This document shows positions 62,297-64,000 of a stretch of 64,000 nt of DNA, piece after piece. The notes beneath the pieces are model-generated. The model was not told the DNA's origin, made no database searches, and saw nothing but the letters and a program-made list of their open reading frames with translations. The stretch is taken from NCBI RefSeq assembly GCF_003056725.1, contig NZ_QBKZ01000014.1:231750-295749 (forward strand), written 5' to 3'. Source of the DNA: Mangrovicoccus ximenensis. Its GTDB lineage: Bacteria > Pseudomonadota > Alphaproteobacteria > Rhodobacterales > Rhodobacteraceae. Within the stretch, counting starts at the first letter, position 1; every line of letters begins with the position of its first letter. Position numbers and translations under genes: made by a program.

Positions 62297-63711
62297 CTGT
62301 CGACCAGGGTCCACCAGTTGCCGTCGTCGATGGTGATGGCGCGGCGCAGGTTGTTCTCCATCGCGTTGCCCAGAAGCGTGCCGAGGATGATCGGCACCAG
62401 CGGCACGTCGAGCTTCCTGAGGATCCAGCCGCCGACCCCGAAGGCCACCATGACATAGAGGTCGAAGGTCGAGCCCGAGATGCCGTAGATGCCGACGAAG
62501 CTGACCATGGCAACGATGGGCATCAGCACTTTCGGCGGGATCATCAGCACGCGGGTGAAGATGCCGACCATCGGGATGTTCATCGCCAGCAGCATGAAGT
62601 TGGCGATGAAGAGCGCCGCGATCAGGCCCCAGACCACGTCCGGGTTGTTGGCGAAGAGCAGCGGACCGGGGGTGATGTTCAGCGACAGCAGAACGGCCAG
62701 CAGGACGGCGGTCGTGCCCGAGCCGGGAACGCCGAGCGCCAGCATCGGCACCAGCGCGCCGCCCGCGGCCGCGTTGTTGCCCGCTTCCGGCGCCGCGACG
62801 CCGCGCGGATCGCCGGTGCCGAAGGTGCCTTCCTTGTCCACCAGCCGCTTCTCCATCGAATAGCTGATGAAGGAGCCGAGGCTTGCGCCCGCGCCCGGCA
62901 GGACGCCTGCGATGAAGCCGAGGACGGAGGTGCGCAGCATGGTGGGTGTGCAGGCCTTCAGCACCGATTTCGGCGGAGTCAGGCGCCCGATCTCCAGCTT
63001 CTTGCCGGCCGCGTCCGAGCTGCCGTGGCGCTCTTCGAGGAAGATGAAGACTTCCGACAGGGCGAAGAGGCCGACGATGGCGACGAGGAAGTCGAGACCG
63101 TCATAGAGATGGACTTCGCCGAAGGTGAAGCGCGGCACGCCGGTCTGGGTGTCGACGCCGATCATCGCGAGGCCGAGGCCCAGCATCGCGGCGAAGGCCG
63201 ATTTCGCCTGGTTGGTCGAGCTCACGCCGCCCAGCGTCATGAAGGCCAGCGCGAAAAGCGCGAAATATTCCGCCGGGCCGAACAGCAGGGCGATCTTGAC
63301 GAGCTGCGGCGCGAGGAAGATCAGCCCCCAGGTGGCGATGAAGGCGCCGACGAAGGAGGCAATGCCCGAGAGGCTCAGCGCCTGGCCTGCCATGCCCTTC
63401 TTGGCCATCGGATGGCCGTCGAGCACGGTCATCATCGCCGGTTCGTCGCCGGGAATGCCGAGCAGGATTGACGAGATCCGGCCGCCGTACATGGCGCCGT
63501 AATAGACCGAGGTCAGCAGGATCAGCGAGGGCGTCGGCCCGAGGCCGAGGGTGAAGGCCAGCGGGATCAGGATGGCGACGCCGTTCGAGGGGCCGAGGCC
63601 CGGCAGCGCGCCCATGATGGTGCCGAGGAAGCAGCCCAGGAGCGCCAGGCCGATGTTCTGGAAGGTCAGCGCGACGCCGAAGCCGTCCGCGAGGTTCGCA
63701 AAAATGTCCAT
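62297..63711 (-). CDS. TctA-family tricarboxylate transporter large subunit, C-terminus cut
   Basis: About 471 codons of a TctA protein (usual length near 500) with some twelve helices: VALTFQNIGLALLGCFLGTI, the signature MGALPGLGPSNGVAILIPLA, YGGRISSILLGIPGDEPAMM, VLPGAGASLGSFISYSMEKR and the second signature MLALGVPGSGTTAVLLAVLL. It pairs with TctB and a periplasmic TctC to import carboxylates using ion gradients. After TLVDS at about 62297 it runs into the response-regulator fragment, losing the last helix or two; function is doubtful. Confidence 0.85.
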
Positions 63712-63721
63712 CTGGGTCTCC

Positions 63722-64000
63722 TCAGAAGCCGAGCGGGCCGCGCGCGAGCGACAGGCCGAGCACGAGATGGAAGATCACGTAGATGCCGACCGAGGTGCCG
63801 ATGCCGGTGGCAAGCGACATCAGGATCGTGTTGCCCAGCCGCCAGGACAGGTAGGCGGCGGCAATCGCGGTGGCGAAGACGAAGCCGAGCTCGGGCAGGA
63901 AATGCGCGTAGAGCAGCATGACCACGGTGGCGGCCAGAAGCTCGGCCAGGCGCGGCAGGCCGGGCCAGTGCGGTTCGGCATCGGGCTTCAGCGCGATCAC
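63722..64000 (-). CDS. TctB-family small subunit (5' end off window)
   Basis: At least 92 codons with helices LPRLAELLAATVVMLLYAHF, FVFATAIAAAYLSWRLG and IGTSVGIYVIFHLVLGLSLA, ending in the typical ARGPLGF. It is the small membrane subunit of a tripartite tricarboxylate transporter, 10 bp upstream of tctA. A GTG at the very edge is probably internal; TctB proteins have about 150 residues. Confidence 0.85.
   Translation of the reverse strand: MIALKPDAEPHWPGLPRLAELLAATVVMLLYAHFLPELGFVFATAIAAAYLSWRLGNTILMSLATGIGTSVGIYVIFHLVLGLSLARGPLGF

Overview
The window looks like a high-GC (mid-to-upper 60s % by eye) chromosome segment of a marine or halotolerant alphaproteobacterium of the Rhodobacterales. 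Grounds: a complete EctR-ectABC-ask ectoine locus; the neighbourhood aroE-coaE-dnaQ / secB-fxsA-tim44-smr, which I recall as typical of that order; an iolG-ABC-iolE inositol cluster under a LacI repressor; a leucine-rich leader peptide before leuA; and abundant IS5/IS21/IS110/IS3/IS66 debris. This placement is inference from gene content; no rRNA or tRNA was seen.

Layout. 1-4616: an iac-like (indole-3-acetate catabolism) cluster, with amidase, flavin monooxygenase-like, IacB-like and Rieske oxygenase genes on the minus strand and a divergent SnoaL-like gene. 4646-8760: riboflavin synthase, then a graveyard of gene fragments (KpsS, sulfotransferase, IstB, IS5). 8885-12862: an orphan ABC ATPase, then IS5 and IS110 wreckage cutting an HlyD-type gene. 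13737-18041: beta-propeller protein, DUF218 protein, leader plus leuA, a methyltransferase/DUF6880 fusion, DoxX. 18084-26251: inositol catabolism and ABC uptake with LacI and three operators. 26627-34816: chagasin-like protein, multicopper oxidase and Smr fragments, Tim44, FxsA, SecB, CoA-transferase, DnaQ, CoaE, an OmpA-like/AroE chimera, a TPR protein. 34929-38028: transposon remnants. 38029-44497: Na/Pi transporter, GIY-YIG-like protein, methyltransferase, cyclophilin-like protein, MFS pump. 44754-51106: a series of broken genes (hydrolase pair with an inverted segment, cobI/cobJ fragments, anti-sigma, SDR, EamA) with intact GT2, ECF sigma and TetR genes between. 51216-54320: MarR-MFS-HlyD efflux operon. 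54361-58841: ectoine operon. 58916-64000: epimerase with an inverted piece, cobalamin riboswitch with a BtuF-like gene and a truncated permease, a response-regulator fragment, TctA/TctB.

Two themes stand out. First, the decayed transposase DNA is peppered with a short repeat (core CGCCAYYGGTCCGAG; two copies align over 41 bp at identical length) that interrupts transposase reading frames at several places; it is the best candidate here for an undescribed element. Second, about a dozen abrupt gene-to-gene junctions and two in-place inversions inside genes occur in 64 kb, one of them cutting the biosynthetic gene aroE. Either this genome is unusually rearranged or the assembly holds chimeric joins; raw reads would decide.
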